From NCBI GenBank assembly GCA_021325515.1, contig JAJPHC010000037.1:62001-126000 (forward strand): DNA of 64,000 nt, read 5' to 3'. Shown piece by piece: positions 23,323 to 34,848 of this stretch. The stretch is from Acidobacteriota bacterium (GTDB taxonomy: Bacteria; Acidobacteriota; Thermoanaerobaculia; Gp7-AA8). Numbering within the stretch: position 1 is the first letter of the stretch; each line of letters starts with the position of its first letter. Under the pieces are notes generated by a model. That model worked only from the letters and a program-made list of their open reading frames with translations. It was not told the DNA's origin and ran no database searches. The position numbers and the translations under genes were made by a program.

Positions 23323-25197
23323 TCGCACGAGACGCGCGAGGGTCGTCAGAAGAATCAGCGCGGTGACGGCGAGCGCGATCCAGAAAATTTTCGCGTCGAG
23401 GTTTCCGCGATCGCCGGAAGAAGCGGCGAGCGGCCCCAGCGCGAGCTCGGCCGCCGGCTCACTCATGACTCGAGGAGCGAGCAGCGCGAGATCGTATTGC
23501 GGCGGCGCCACGTTCGCATTTCCATAGAGAAGCGTCAACGGAGTGCCGGGGTGATAGAAGCGAAGTGCGATCGAGGGAATCTCGACCGTGGCGCTGACAA
23601 GAGGCAGCGGCGCGTTGTCCCGCTCGTCGACGATCAGATCGACGCGCTTCGCCCGCGGCAGCGCGAACACCAGCGGCGGCGGATCGGAATCAGGCACGCT
23701 GCTCTTCCATTCCGCAGATTCGAGCAGCCACGCGTCGCGTCCATGCCGGTCATCCGCTGCGCGCTCGAACGCAACTGTGCGATCGAACACGTGCGCGGAC
23801 GTCGTAATCACGATCCGTGATCCATCGGGGAGCGTGTCGTACGGCAGCGTGAAGCCATAACGCGATTTCGTCTGCTCGGCGACGCGCGACGGCATCGTCA
23901 GCTTCAGCGAAAGCGGAGCCGCGCAATTCTCGACGATGTACGGAATCTGCTCGCCGCGCTCATTGACGAGGCGTACGTCCGCAGCGTTGCGCGCGCGGGC
24001 GAGAACGTCGGCGTCGAGCTGAAGTCGCGTGACGCCGGGCGCAGAGGACGGAACGCTGCGCGCGAAGCGGTACTCCTTCCGATCAACGACCGCACCTCGC
24101 AGCGATGCGATCGTCGTCGTCTCCGCTTGCGGCGCGGAGACCGGCGACGCCGGACTGGCGAAGTGTGCGAGCGGCGCCGGCGTTCGCGCCAGCGTCGCCC
24201 GCGACGCTTCGAGATCGTAATGAGGAGCCTCGAGCTGTGAGTCGCCGCTGCGAACCGTCACCGCCTGGCCATCCGCGCTGACGAAAACGATCCAGGGCAA
24301 CGGCCGCAGTTTCGCCGAGATGTCGGTGATCGCGAGCGGCGGATTGTTCGCATCGTCGACGACGATCTCGAGCTCGCGCGATTCCGGCTGCGTCACCGGC
24401 ACCGCCATCTCCTCGGCCACTCCTCCAAAACGCTCCGCGCGTTTCAGCGTCGCTCTTCCCAGCGACTCCGGAACGATCTGTGCGTTCTCCAGCTTCGGCT
24501 CGAACACGGAGGCAGTGCGGAAGACTTCGCCGTTCGTCACCGCGAGTTGAAGCGCGGCCAGAGGAAAGTGTGCCGCAGGCAGCGCGACGCGATAGCGGCT
24601 GCGATGCGGTTCGCTCGATGCCTTCTTGAACGGCAGCGCAACGAGCATCTGTTCGGGCGGAGTATCGGAATCGTGTACGCGCGCGCTCACGCGGCCGACA
24701 GTGGCGACGACGGCACTGTTGCGATCGTCCCAGGTGATGCGCAGGTAACGGTACGACCCGGGCGCGAATCGAATCTCCAGATTCTTCAGCTTCTCATCCG
24801 GCAGATCGAAGAGGGTCGTCTGCTCCGCGAGCAGCGTCCAGTGCTCGCGATCGCCGCCGCCTTCGAGACGTGCGCGTTTCAGAAACGGAGTGCTGATGCC
24901 CTCGACGCGAACACCGTCGATCGAGTGAAGCGCGCCGAGGTCGATCTCGATGCCGCTCGTCTTTTTCGACGATGCGACGGGCAGCAATGCCCCCGCGATC
25001 CAACTCGCCTCGCGCGATGCCGGCGGGATCAACAGATAGGGAACCTCATGCCCAGCGGCGTCGAAGATCCGCACATCGGAGAGATCGGGCTTTGAGTGGA
25101 CGAGCAGCTCGACATCGGGATCGATTCGATTCGGCCCGCGCTGCGCCGGCGTCAGAGAGCGCTCGAACAGCACTGCCAGAAGCAGCGTTGCGATCAT
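23308..25197 (-). CDS. DUF3999-type membrane-anchored protein
   Basis: N-terminal signal sequence, beta-rich ectodomain (LRITWDDRNSAVVA), C-terminal TM IFWIALAVTALILLTTLARLVR; ATGA overlap with the DUF2339 gene. Confidence 0.75.
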   Translation of the reverse strand: MIATLLLAVLFERSLTPAQRGPNRIDPDVELLVHSKPDLSDVRIFDAAGHEVPYLLIPPASREASWIAGALLPVASSKKTSGIEIDLGALHSIDGVRVEGISTPFLKRARLEGGGDREHWTLLAEQTTLFDLPDEKLKNLEIRFAPGSYRYLRITWDDRNSAVVATVGRVSARVHDSDTPPEQMLVALPFKKASSEPHRSRYRVALPAAHFPLAALQLAVTNGEVFRTASVFEPKLENAQIVPESLGRATLKRAERFGGVAEEMAVPVTQPESRELEIVVDDANNPPLAITDISAKLRPLPWIVFVSADGQAVTVRSGDSQLEAPHYDLEASRATLARTPAPLAHFASPASPVSAPQAETTTIASLRGAVVDRKEYRFARSVPSSAPGVTRLQLDADVLARARNAADVRLVNERGEQIPYIVENCAAPLSLKLTMPSRVAEQTKSRYGFTLPYDTLPDGSRIVITTSAHVFDRTVAFERAADDRHGRDAWLLESAEWKSSVPDSDPPPLVFALPRAKRVDLIVDERDNAPLPLVSATVEIPSIALRFYHPGTPLTLLYGNANVAPPQYDLALLAPRVMSEPAAELALGPLAASSGDRGNLDAKIFWIALAVTALILLTTLARLVRSPRT

Positions 25198-28100
25198 GCG
25201 GGACTGGCCTCCGACTTACGGATGACGAACTTCTGCAGGAGCAGGCCGACGAGCACCAGAGAGACCGCGAGACCGACGAGTGAACCGATGCGATACAGCC
25301 CTCCGAGGTGCGAGAGGTCGAGCAGGAAGCACTTCAGAATCGTAACGGAGAGGAGGAGGATCGCGGAGACGCGCACGATGCGCTCGTTCGCGATGATGCC
25401 GGCAATCAGCATTGCAACGGCGAACACCGCCCAGCCGAGCGTGTACGACAGCATCTGCGGCAGCGGAGCGGAAAAGAAGTTGAACGTCACCGACGGACCC
25501 GTCGCGTAGTAGTCCGCGATCTCGATGTTGAGCAGCAGGAACAGAAGCACCGTGCCGGCCGTGCAGAGCGCGCCGATCGCGGCCCGAACGCGAGGCGCAA
25601 GCCACGCGGCGAGGAACATCGCCGCAGCGCAGACGATGTAGGTGTAGAGATACCAGTTCAGAATCCGCGTCGAACTGCGTGCGTGGTAAGTGAACACCGC
25701 CGGATTGAACACGAGGCGAATGAAGACGATCGCCATCAGCGCGCGGCTCCAGAGCAGCAGGCCGCGATGCGGAATGCGGCGGAAGAGCCAGACCAGCGCA
25801 GCACCCTCCAACGCCCACCCGATCGTGATCCACTCCTTGTCCAGTTGCAGGGGAATGGCGATGGTGATGAAGGCGAGTGCGCTGCCGGCGACGAGCGCGA
25901 GCCGCGACAGCATCCGTTCGAGATCGCGTTCGAGCTGCAGCAGCCGCACGAGCAGAACGAGCAACAGGGCCGCCTGGAAAAGCGGAAGCGCACCGATGTA
26001 CGGTTTGAAGCCCGCCTGGACGAGCGACTCGCGTGCACAGGCGAAGAACATGGCGCTCGCGAGGACCGGCGCGAGATATGGATAAAGCGAAGCCTTCGCG
26101 CGTTGCCCGAGCAGCAGCGGATATGCGAGGAACAGCGCATAGACGATTCCTGCGAAGGTCAGATCCTGCGCCGGGACATCCGTTCTCGCCGCGACGACAC
26201 AAACCGCTGTCGTGATCGATGCGAGGGCGACGGCGCCATGACGCTCCGTGATCCACGCCGTGGCAAAGAGCATCAGCAGCACGATGACGTGCGCCGCCAG
26301 CAGAGTAGCGACGAGGTGTGGATTCGCATTCGAACCTGCGGCGATGCACACCGCCTGTGCGAGGAATCCTGCCACGAGCGCTGTGATTGCGAATCGGCGA
26401 TCGAGCCGAAACCAGATCATCGCCGTCAAGACGACGGCGACCGCGGCGGCCAATGCGACATTCGGCCAGAGCGACGCGCTCGTGTTGACTGCCCAGACGA
26501 AGAGCACCGCCTGTGAGGCTGCGATCGCGGCAGTCATCAGCGACGCGCGCTTCAGATAGATCGCGGCGACTCCGATCGCGAGATCGAGAAGCGCCAGAAT
26601 CGCGAAGAGCGGCCACGGCGGAAACGCGAGCGACCGCTGCGAAGCGACGAACAGCAGAAAGAGGTGCCCGGCGAGCGCAAGGAATGTGCTGCCATCGAAC
26701 GCCGCTGCGGCCGGCGAATTGCGCGCCGCGAACAGATTGCCGGCGATGACGAGCACGCCGAACAATCCGACCACCATCAGCGCGGGAACGAGCGACAGCG
26801 AGACCGTCGCTGCTCCCCACCAGACGCCGATGACGATCCACGAGAGGATCACGGCGACGATCGACAGCAGCGGCGTGCCGATCACGCGCGCTTCCATGAT
26901 CGCGCCGGCATTCAGCACGGCGAGCATGAGCGCCAGTCCCCACAGCGATGCGTCAGCGACCTTTCCACCGTCGAGGAAGAAGAGAATGGCGATGCTCAGA
27001 ATCACGAGGATCGCCAGAGCACGCTGCGGCCGTAGCTGCCGTCCCATACGGCGCGCGAGCACAGGAACGCCGAGGAAAAACAGCGCAAATACTCCGTAGA
27101 GGGCAAGCGCGGAAAGCAGCCTCTCCTGCGAGAGAAAGCGCGCTGACCAGATCGCTTCGGTGGCAACCACCGCGAATGCGGATACGAAGTAGAGCGGTCC
27201 CGTTTCGAAGATGACCGCGTACGCAGCCGCCGCCGCGGCGAGCACGAAGAGGATGCTGAAGATCAGGCCTGGCGACGCGGCAAAGTCATTCGACGCGACG
27301 AACGTCGGGAAGAGGAACAGAAGCAACGAAGCGGCATAAACCGCCGGCGTGCGGAACCGGATTGCCACTCCGAGGTAGAGAGCGAAGAATGCGGCGATCC
27401 AGCCAAGCACCGCGGGCCACGCGGCGGGCGTGAATGACGCCGCGCGCCATACGGCAAAGACGAGAAGCGTCGTGACGCCGCCGAGCATGTGCAGCCATGG
27501 CAGTGCGCGCGCGATCGAGATGGCCGCTAGACCTGCAGCAGCCAGCAGAAGAAATCCAAACAGCACGTGATAGTGGCTGCCGTATCTGGGAACGGCGGCG
27601 GTGAAGAGTGCGAAGACGAGCGGCAGCGCCGCAGCAGCGAGTGCGAGCCGATCGAACGACGATTGCCGGTCGTCGTCCTGACGTCCGAGCCAGAGCGACA
27701 CCGCGCCGGCGATTCCGAACACGAGGAAGATTCCGGCGGCGAGCGGCAGTTGCCGTTCCGTCAGAAATTTGCCGACCCACGCCCATTGATAGACGACCGT
27801 GAAGAGCAGGCTGACGAAGCTGAGGATTCTCCAGCGCCTCTTCATCGCGACCCATGCGAGGCCGATGTTGAGCAGGAGCAGATAGGTGAAGAGTCCGATC
27901 GGACGGTTCTCACCGGTCGAGATCAGCGCAGGAGTGGCGAAGCCGCCGAGGAGTCCGAGCAGCGCGATGAATACCGAGGAGCGGCGAATGGAGAGCCAGA
28001 CGGCGACCGCCGTCACGAGCACCATCATCGGGAACACAACGCTCGCTGCAACGAGGTGCCACCGGACATACATCGCGAAAAACGTCGCGTAGAGGATGGC

Positions 28101-28772
28101 GATGCCGGCGCCATGCATCGCGTTCGCGGTGTACTTGTAGGGGCGCGCGATGCGGAGCTCGCACACCCAGATCAGCACGGAGCCGGTGATGATGCCGATG
28201 GCGGCGCGCACAGCGGGACGCAGCCAGCCCTGTTCGACGGAGTAGCGGATCAGGAAAATCGCGGCGAGCACCAGGGCCACGCCGGCAATCCCGGCGAAGA
28301 GCTTCACGCCGATCAGGCTCTCCCAGTCGAAAGGAGGTTTGGGAGGTCTGGGAGGTGTGACAGGCGGAGGGGGCGCAGGCTCAGGCGGCGGAGGTGGTGC
28401 AGCGGCTGGTTGGGGTGGCTCCGCGGTCTCACGGGCTGCGATCGGCTCGACGGCCGGTGGTGCTTCCGGCGGCGGAGCAACGGGTGGAGGCGCAACCTGC
28501 GGAGGCAGTGCGGCAACCGGCACGACTGCCGGCTCCGCATGTGGTTCCGGCGGGCGAGGCGGCTCTGGTGCAGCGGATGGTTGGGGAGCAGCCTCCGGCG
28601 CCGGAACCACGATCTTTCGCAACTCCGCGACGCGCCTGCCGAGATTCTCCAGCGCGATGCGGAGCTGCCGGCTCTCTTCCTCGGCGCGTGCCGCCTTCTT
28701 CTGCGCGCTGTTCGCGAGCACGAACGCAATGAAGGCGAACACCGCGACGAAGAGCCAGCCGACGAATGCCAT
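25194..28772 (-). CDS. DUF2339 multi-pass membrane protein
   Basis: N-terminal TM and coiled coil, Pro-rich linker, FDWESLIGVKLFAGIAGVALVLAAIFLIRYSVEQGWL typical DUF2339 start, very many TM helices. Confidence 0.85.
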   Translation of the reverse strand: MAFVGWLFVAVFAFIAFVLANSAQKKAARAEEESRQLRIALENLGRRVAELRKIVVPAPEAAPQPSAAPEPPRPPEPHAEPAVVPVAALPPQVAPPPVAPPPEAPPAVEPIAARETAEPPQPAAAPPPPPEPAPPPPVTPPRPPKPPFDWESLIGVKLFAGIAGVALVLAAIFLIRYSVEQGWLRPAVRAAIGIITGSVLIWVCELRIARPYKYTANAMHGAGIAILYATFFAMYVRWHLVAASVVFPMMVLVTAVAVWLSIRRSSVFIALLGLLGGFATPALISTGENRPIGLFTYLLLLNIGLAWVAMKRRWRILSFVSLLFTVVYQWAWVGKFLTERQLPLAAGIFLVFGIAGAVSLWLGRQDDDRQSSFDRLALAAAALPLVFALFTAAVPRYGSHYHVLFGFLLLAAAGLAAISIARALPWLHMLGGVTTLLVFAVWRAASFTPAAWPAVLGWIAAFFALYLGVAIRFRTPAVYAASLLLFLFPTFVASNDFAASPGLIFSILFVLAAAAAAYAVIFETGPLYFVSAFAVVATEAIWSARFLSQERLLSALALYGVFALFFLGVPVLARRMGRQLRPQRALAILVILSIAILFFLDGGKVADASLWGLALMLAVLNAGAIMEARVIGTPLLSIVAVILSWIVIGVWWGAATVSLSLVPALMVVGLFGVLVIAGNLFAARNSPAAAAFDGSTFLALAGHLFLLFVASQRSLAFPPWPLFAILALLDLAIGVAAIYLKRASLMTAAIAASQAVLFVWAVNTSASLWPNVALAAAVAVVLTAMIWFRLDRRFAITALVAGFLAQAVCIAAGSNANPHLVATLLAAHVIVLLMLFATAWITERHGAVALASITTAVCVVAARTDVPAQDLTFAGIVYALFLAYPLLLGQRAKASLYPYLAPVLASAMFFACARESLVQAGFKPYIGALPLFQAALLLVLLVRLLQLERDLERMLSRLALVAGSALAFITIAIPLQLDKEWITIGWALEGAALVWLFRRIPHRGLLLWSRALMAIVFIRLVFNPAVFTYHARSSTRILNWYLYTYIVCAAAMFLAAWLAPRVRAAIGALCTAGTVLLFLLLNIEIADYYATGPSVTFNFFSAPLPQMLSYTLGWAVFAVAMLIAGIIANERIVRVSAILLLSVTILKCFLLDLSHLGGLYRIGSLVGLAVSLVLVGLLLQKFVIRKSEASPA

Positions 28773-28804
28773 ACGGATTTGGAGTGCCGTCGAGCATACC
28801 TCCA

Positions 28805-28834
28805 AACAAAACGGCCCGCCAAAAGGCGGGCCGT
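28805..28834 (-). terminator. Rho-independent terminator of the OPT transporter gene
   Basis: Stem ACGGCCCGCC-AAAA-GGCGGGCCGT (28811-28834); minus strand runs into TTTTGTTTGG. Confidence 0.8.
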
Positions 28835-28856
28835 CGGCAAGATCGCGAGAAATCGA

Positions 28857-31244
28857 CTACTGCTTGGCAGGCTTCGGCGCGAGGATCATCTCGCGGCCAA
28901 CCATGTACAGCAGCAGCATCAGCAGCAGGAACGGCAGACACGAGAGGACGTCGGCGTTGGCGCCCGACACCAGCGGGTTCGAATCGGCGAACTTGTCGAG
29001 CTTCTCGTTGAAGCTCGCCATGAAGGGCGCACCCTGAATGAAGGCGATGAGGATGCCGGCGATTGCCCCGCCGGCGATGTAGCCCGAGGCCATCAGCACG
29101 CCCGAGCTCTTGTCGCCTTCCGCCGTCAGCTGCTCCTCGGTGAGATTGAGGCCGCGGTACTTCTTGCGGACATACAGATCGGTCAGCCAGCGGATCATGC
29201 CGCCGATGAAGATCGGGCTCGAGCTCGAAAGCGGCAGATAAACACCGACCGCAAACGCGAGCGAAGGAATGCCGGACATCTCGAGTGTCAGCGCGATCAT
29301 CACGCCGAGCAACACGAGTCCCCATGGCAGACGGTGGCTGAGGATGCCCTTGATGATGTACGACATCAGCGTGGCTTTCGGCGCATCGAACTTCTTCATC
29401 GCCGGTTTGCCGTTCGCCTGGAACTTGTGCGTGCCGTTGATGCCCGGATCGACGAGGTAGTGCGGCGTGCCGGCCGAGTCGATCAGGAACTCCTGAGCTG
29501 CCGCGCCGCCAACCGGCGTGTAGTGCCACACGAGGTAATCCGTTCCCTCGTAGTTCTTGTGCGTCGAGATCTTCGAGATCGTCTCCGCATCCGCCTTCAA
29601 ATCAGCGGGCCAGTTCTCGACCTGCTTGAGCGGGCTCCCCTCTTCGCCGGTCGACGGTTCGGAGCTGACGCGCGGCAGGACGACGCCGGCGGTGTCATTG
29701 AGCTTGAGAAGGATCGGTCCGAGGATGATGGCCGATGCGAGCGCGCCGATGAGAATCGCAATCTGCTGATTGCGAGGCGTCGCGCCGACGAGGAATCCGG
29801 TCTTCAGATCCTGCGAGGTCGTGCCGCCGTTCGATGATGCGATGCAGACGATTGCGCCGATCGAGAGCGCCGTCACGTAGTAGGACGAGCCCGTCCATCC
29901 GATCACCAGAAACACGAGACATGTGATCAGCAGCGTGGCGACCGTCATGCCGGAGATCGGGTTCGACGAAGAGCCGATCTCACCAGTGAGCCGCGACGAC
30001 ACCGTCACGAAGAGAAATCCGAGAATGACGATGAGAATCGCGCCCATGATTCGCGCGGTGAAACCCGTGCCGCCGACGTACAGCGGATTGGCGAGCGCGA
30101 TGATCGCGACGAGCGCGAAGCTGCCCATGAGCACGAGCTTCATCGAGAGATCACGATCGGTGCGCGCCATCCCTTCGCGGGCTGCGGCTCCGCCGCGGAA
30201 ATCCTTCAGACCTTCACGCAGTCCGTGCCAGATCGTCGGCAGCGAACGGAGGAGCGACACGATGCCGCCGGCAGCAACGGCACCGGCGCCGATGTAGAGA
30301 ATGTAGGCGTTGCGGATCGCACCCGGCGACATGTCCTTGATCAGGCGCGTGGTCTCCGGCGCGAGCGGAGCGGCGAGTCCCGTGCCGAAGAACTTGATCG
30401 CGGGAATGAGCACGAGGTACGCGAGGACGCCGCCGGCGCACATGATCGAGGCGATGCGCAGTCCGATGATGTAGCCGACACCGAGCAGCTCGGGGGAGAT
30501 TTCCGCAGAAATGGATCCGGCGGCGAAAGGCGGGCCGAAGACTTTCTCCGGAGTGTCCTTCCAGCCGCGGAACGCGACGTTCAGAGCCTTGTAGACGAGA
30601 CCGATTCCGAAGCCGGCGAAGATCGTCTTCGCGCTCGTGGCCTGGCCGCCGAGCTTCTCCATCTCAGCTTTTGCCGTCTCGGACGCACTCGCGATCGACT
30701 CGTCGGATGCGCCTGCCTTCAGCACTTCGGCGCACGCCGTTCCTTCCGGATACTTCAGCGTGCCGTGCTGCTGCACGATGAGCGCGCGCCGCAGCGGAAT
30801 CATCATGAGAATGCCGAGCAGTCCGCCGAGGACCGCGACGAGCATCACGCGCGTGATCTCGAGATCGAAGCCGAGGATGAGAATCGCAGGCATCGTGACG
30901 CCGACGCCGAACGCGATCGACTCACCTGCGGAGCCCGCGGTCTGCACGATGTTGTTCTCGAGAATCGTCGCATCCTTGCCGCCCATCTTTGACAGCAGGC
31001 GGAAGAACGTGATCGAGATGACGGCCACCGGAATCGATGCGCTGACCGTGAGGCCGACTTTCAGCACGAGGTACAGCGACGACGCGCCGAAGATCATGCC
31101 GAGGATCGTTCCCAGCACGATCGGTCCGAACGTCAGTTCGGGCAGCACGCGATTGGCCGGAATGTACGGCTCGAACTCGGCGGATGCCGGGACGTCCGGC
31201 GCGGCGCCGATCACGTCTGGATACTCTTTTTCCGTAACGCTCAT
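28857..31244 (-). CDS. OPT family oligopeptide transporter
   Basis: [60 protein letters not shown]; multi-TM. Confidence 0.9.
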   Translation of the reverse strand: MSVTEKEYPDVIGAAPDVPASAEFEPYIPANRVLPELTFGPIVLGTILGMIFGASSLYLVLKVGLTVSASIPVAVISITFFRLLSKMGGKDATILENNIVQTAGSAGESIAFGVGVTMPAILILGFDLEITRVMLVAVLGGLLGILMMIPLRRALIVQQHGTLKYPEGTACAEVLKAGASDESIASASETAKAEMEKLGGQATSAKTIFAGFGIGLVYKALNVAFRGWKDTPEKVFGPPFAAGSISAEISPELLGVGYIIGLRIASIMCAGGVLAYLVLIPAIKFFGTGLAAPLAPETTRLIKDMSPGAIRNAYILYIGAGAVAAGGIVSLLRSLPTIWHGLREGLKDFRGGAAAREGMARTDRDLSMKLVLMGSFALVAIIALANPLYVGGTGFTARIMGAILIVILGFLFVTVSSRLTGEIGSSSNPISGMTVATLLITCLVFLVIGWTGSSYYVTALSIGAIVCIASSNGGTTSQDLKTGFLVGATPRNQQIAILIGALASAIILGPILLKLNDTAGVVLPRVSSEPSTGEEGSPLKQVENWPADLKADAETISKISTHKNYEGTDYLVWHYTPVGGAAAQEFLIDSAGTPHYLVDPGINGTHKFQANGKPAMKKFDAPKATLMSYIIKGILSHRLPWGLVLLGVMIALTLEMSGIPSLAFAVGVYLPLSSSSPIFIGGMIRWLTDLYVRKKYRGLNLTEEQLTAEGDKSSGVLMASGYIAGGAIAGILIAFIQGAPFMASFNEKLDKFADSNPLVSGANADVLSCLPFLLLMLLLYMVGREMILAPKPAKQ

Positions 31245-31277
31245 TTAGTTCTCCTGACACTGCTGGTGGGGCGCGCC

Positions 31278-31286
31278 ATTTTAGCA
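31278..31286 (-). promoter_or_regulatory. Putative extended -10 promoter (TGCTAAAAT) for the OPT gene
   Basis: Minus-strand TGnTAAAAT about 34 nt upstream of the OPT start codon. Confidence 0.35.
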
Positions 31287-31328
31287 CCGCAAAATGTGCA
31301 CCTTCCGCTGCTTGCGCACGAACGGTGA

Positions 31329-31829
31329 TCAGGAGGAACGAGCGGTCGAATGGATGGACCGGAGGTCGTCGCACAGCGAGGCCAGCTCGGCCTGTACGGC
31401 ATCGTCCGAAACCGTCCGTCCGGCGAGAACGATCGTGGCCACGCGCGCGACCCGCGCCGACATGACCGAGAGCGTCTCGGAGAGTTGTGCCGCGACGAAC
31501 GTCGAAGCGGCCGAAGCGTTGAGCAGTACGACGGTCTTGCCGATCAGCTCACCGCTGCCGACGACCCCGTGTGCGTTCTTGAGCACACCCGGCACGCCAT
31601 GCGCGTATTCCGGCGAGGAAATGAGCACGACGTCCGCGGCGCGAAGCGCTTCCCGGTATCGGAGCACGGACTGCGGCGCGCCGGCGTCATCCACGTCAGG
31701 ATTGAAGTGCGGAAGCTCGCCGATGCCTTCAGAAATCTCGATCGAAGGCTCGAGCTCGGCCAGTGCTCGCAGCAGCGAAGAATTCTTCGAGGCCGCGCGA
31801 AGGCTGCCGGAGATCGCGAGAATCTTCAC
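31329..31829 (-). CDS. NADPH-dependent FMN reductase family protein
   Basis: [48 protein letters not shown] overlap with uvrA. Confidence 0.9.
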   Translation of the reverse strand: MKILAISGSLRAASKNSSLLRALAELEPSIEISEGIGELPHFNPDVDDAGAPQSVLRYREALRAADVVLISSPEYAHGVPGVLKNAHGVVGSGELIGKTVVLLNASAASTFVAAQLSETLSVMSARVARVATIVLAGRTVSDDAVQAELASLCDDLRSIHSTARSS

Positions 31830-34573
31830 GCCGGCACTGCAGCTCCCGCCCGCAGGTAGCGGCCGGTGATCGAGCGTTCATTCGCGGCGATCTCGCTCGG
31901 CGTCCCCGTTGCGACCAGCTCTCCCCCGCCGCTTCCCCCCTCCGGTCCGAGGTCGATGACGTGATCGGCGGCTTCGATGAGCTGGAGGTTGTGCTCGATC
32001 ACGAGCACGGAGTTGCCCCGCTCGATGAGATCGCGGAATGTGCGGATGAGCTGCGCGACGTCGCTCCAGTGCAGGCCGGTGGTCGGCTCATCGAAGAGGA
32101 AAAGACGTCCGCCGTTTTCGTTCTTTGCGTTCGATTCGGCGAGAAACGACGCGAGCTTCAGCCGTTGTGCCTCGCCGCCCGAAAGCGAGTCGGTCGACTG
32201 GCCGAGGCGGAGATACCCGAGACCGACGGCGCGAAGCGCGGAGAGCTTCTTCAGCACCGCACGCTTGTCGACGAAGAACTTCATCGCCTCGTCGACGGTG
32301 AGCTTCAGGATCTGGTCGACGTCTTTTCCCTTGTAGCGGACCTTCATCACCTGCTCGCCGAAACGGCGGCCATTGCACTTCTCGCAGATTACCTCGACGT
32401 CGGCGAGGAACTGCATGTCGATGGTGACGGTTCCCGCGCCTTCACAGGCTTCGCAGCGGCCGCCCGCGGTGTTGAACGAGAACATGCCGGCCGTGACGCC
32501 GTTGAGCTTCGCGCCCGTCGTCTCGGAGAGCAGCTTGCGGATGTCATCCCACGCTTTCGTGTACGTCGCGGGATTGGAGCGCGAGGATCGGCCGATGGGC
32601 GACTGGTCGACGAACTCCATGTCGTAGATCAGGCCTGTCCCTTCGAGCGCGTCGACCTTTCCGGTTTCGAGACCGTTGTCCCCGCGGACGTCGCGGCGAT
32701 AACGATTGAAAAGGCAGTTGCGAATGAGAGTCGACTTTCCGGATCCGGAGACGCCGGTGATCGCGACAAGCTTTCCGAGCGGGATCGAGACGTCAATGCC
32801 TTTGAGGTTGTGCTCGCGTGCGTTGCGGATGTGCAGGGCGGGCGCCCCCGCCGGCCCGCTCTCTTCGACGGATTTGAGGACAGGCGAGGGCGCCTGTCCT
32901 GCACGGGGCTTTCCGGCGTATTGGATCGTCCCGCCCAACTCGCCCGCTCCCGGTCCGATCTCGATGTTGTGGTCGGCGCCGGCGATGATCGTCGGATCGT
33001 GCTCGACGACGATGACGGTGTTGCCGGCGTTGTGGAGGCGGCGCAGGACGGCGAGCAGCCGCTCGCTGTCGCGTGCGTGGAGTCCGACGGTCGGCTCGTC
33101 GATCACGTACATCGTTTCCGTCAATGAAGAGCCGAGAGCCGCGGCGAGATTGATCCGCTGCGATTCGCCGCCGGACAAGGTGCGCGTCTGCCGGTCGAGC
33201 GTGAGATAGGACAGGCCGACTTCATCGAGGTAAGTCAACCTGTTGACGATCTCGCGCCGCAGATGCCCGGCCATCGCCTCTTCCTGGCGGTCCATCGGCA
33301 GATACTCCCAGAAGCGGCGGGCCGTCCTGACGTCCATCGCGAAGAGGTCGGCGATCGAGAGATCGCGAAACTTCACGTTGTTCGCGGCGTTCTTGAGGCG
33401 CGAGCCGTGACATTCGGGACAGGGCTCGTAGCTGCGGTACTTCGCCAGTTTCACCCGGACGTGGATCTTGTACTTCTTCGTCTCCAGCCATTCGAAGAAC
33501 CCTTTGATGCCGTACCACTTTCCGCGGCCGTTGTAGACGAGGTCCCATTCCGCAGGCGTGAGCTGATCGATGGGGACGTCGAGGCGCAGGCCGTACTTCG
33601 TTGCGGCGCGCGAGAGGTCTTCGTAGCAGTCTTCATAGCCTGGCGAGTTCCACGGCGCAACCGGCATTTCATCGAGGCGCAGCGAACGGTTAGGAATGAC
33701 CTTCTCCATGTCGATACCGATGATGCGTCCGTAGCCCTGGCACTTCGTGCAGGCGCCGAGCGGCGAGTTGAAGGAGAAGAGATGCGGCGTCGGCTCGATG
33801 AATTCCGTGCCGCAGCGATTGCACGCGAATCGCGATGTGAATCGATGCGAGATCCAGCCATCGTCCGACTCCTCGAGGACATTCACCGTTCCCTTCGAGA
33901 TCTCGAAGGCCTGCTCGATCGCCTCGGTGATCTGCGTGCGCCGCTCTTCTTCGATGCGAAGCCGGTTGATGACGATCTCGAGCGACGTGAACCCTTCGGT
34001 GCCGATTTCCTTCAAATCGGCGACCGCTCCGTCGATCCATGCGCGGAAGTACCCGGCTTTGATGAGCTGCACGAGCACTTCGCTGCGGTTTGCCGCATCG
34101 AAGAAGATCGGCGCGAGCACCACCGCGCGTTTGCCCGCGATGGAGCCGAGGATCTCGCGCGTGATCGAATCAGGAGACTCCTTGCGCACTTTCGTCTGGC
34201 ATTCCGCGCACCACGTCTCGCCGCAATACGTCATGAAAAGACGGATGTGGTCGGCGAGCTCGGTAGCGGTCGCAACCGTCGAGCGCGCGTTCTTGACCGA
34301 GTTCTTCTGTTCGATCGCGATCGCCGGAAGAATGCCGTCGATCTCATCGACATCAGGCCGGTCGATGCGCTCGAGAAACTGCCGCACGTAGGTCGACATC
34401 GATTCGACGAAGCGGCGCTGTCCCTCTGCGTAAAGAGTGTTGAACGCGAGCGATGACTTGCCGGAGCCCGAGGGGCCGGTGATCACCGTCAGCTGGCGCT
34501 GCGGGATATCGACATCGACGTTCTTGAGGTTGTGCGTCCGTGCGCCACGAATCGCGATTGTGCGAGAAGGCAT
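31826..34573 (-). CDS. uvrA: Excinuclease ABC subunit A (UvrA)
   Basis: [53 protein letters not shown]; two ABC signatures ([24 protein letters not shown]); CxxC zinc modules; start [10 protein letters not shown]. Confidence 0.95.
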   Translation of the reverse strand: MPSRTIAIRGARTHNLKNVDVDIPQRQLTVITGPSGSGKSSLAFNTLYAEGQRRFVESMSTYVRQFLERIDRPDVDEIDGILPAIAIEQKNSVKNARSTVATATELADHIRLFMTYCGETWCAECQTKVRKESPDSITREILGSIAGKRAVVLAPIFFDAANRSEVLVQLIKAGYFRAWIDGAVADLKEIGTEGFTSLEIVINRLRIEEERRTQITEAIEQAFEISKGTVNVLEESDDGWISHRFTSRFACNRCGTEFIEPTPHLFSFNSPLGACTKCQGYGRIIGIDMEKVIPNRSLRLDEMPVAPWNSPGYEDCYEDLSRAATKYGLRLDVPIDQLTPAEWDLVYNGRGKWYGIKGFFEWLETKKYKIHVRVKLAKYRSYEPCPECHGSRLKNAANNVKFRDLSIADLFAMDVRTARRFWEYLPMDRQEEAMAGHLRREIVNRLTYLDEVGLSYLTLDRQTRTLSGGESQRINLAAALGSSLTETMYVIDEPTVGLHARDSERLLAVLRRLHNAGNTVIVVEHDPTIIAGADHNIEIGPGAGELGGTIQYAGKPRAGQAPSPVLKSVEESGPAGAPALHIRNAREHNLKGIDVSIPLGKLVAITGVSGSGKSTLIRNCLFNRYRRDVRGDNGLETGKVDALEGTGLIYDMEFVDQSPIGRSSRSNPATYTKAWDDIRKLLSETTGAKLNGVTAGMFSFNTAGGRCEACEGAGTVTIDMQFLADVEVICEKCNGRRFGEQVMKVRYKGKDVDQILKLTVDEAMKFFVDKRAVLKKLSALRAVGLGYLRLGQSTDSLSGGEAQRLKLASFLAESNAKNENGGRLFLFDEPTTGLHWSDVAQLIRTFRDLIERGNSVLVIEHNLQLIEAADHVIDLGPEGGSGGGELVATGTPSEIAANERSITGRYLRAGAAVPA

Positions 34574-34614
34574 GAGATGGTGAGAACGTTTGCGGGGCGC
34601 CGCGCAATCCAAAA

Positions 34615-34679
34615 ATCACGCCTCCACAGTTGGCTGGGGAAGGGTGGGGTAGGCAGTAGCCAACTGTGGAGGCCGTGAT
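34615..34679. repeat. Long intergenic inverted repeat, 21-nt arms, G-rich loop
   Basis: ATCACGCCTCCACAGTTGGCT ... AGCCAACTGTGGAGGCCGTGAT (one bulged C); loop GGGGAAGGGTGGGGTAGGCAGT. Confidence 0.9.
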
Positions 34680-34759
34680 CAGCTTTTTCCGCTACGTGAT
34701 GCGCTGAGGCGCTCAAGTCTACCGCAAGTGGAATGCCGGGGGGTACTGGATGAGGCCTG

Positions 34760-34788
34760 TTGCCTGTTGCAGGGAACCCGACTACAAT
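34760..34788 (+). promoter_or_regulatory. Putative sigma70 promoter of tRNA-Arg (TTGCCT-N17-TACAAT)
   Basis: Well-spaced hexamers about 60 bp upstream of the tRNA. Confidence 0.6.
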
Positions 34789-34848
34789 CCGCGGCCCGGC
34801 CTGCTGGTGGAATGTACGTTTTATCCGGCAGGTTACGCAGCAATGCTC

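Noticed and set aside
28339-29037. Gly/Ser-rich 232-aa plus-strand ORF (MGGLGGVTGGGGAGSGGGGG)
   Set aside because: It is the reverse complement of the Pro-rich linker codons of DUF2339; not a real gene.
27567-29837. 756-aa plus-strand ORF opposite DUF2339 and OPT genes
   Set aside because: Antisense to two well-supported membrane protein genes; Arg/Asp/Glu/His-rich shadow translation.
31763-34456. Long plus-strand ORFs (454 aa and 397 aa) opposite uvrA
   Set aside because: Shadow ORFs; uvrA motifs on the other strand are unambiguous.
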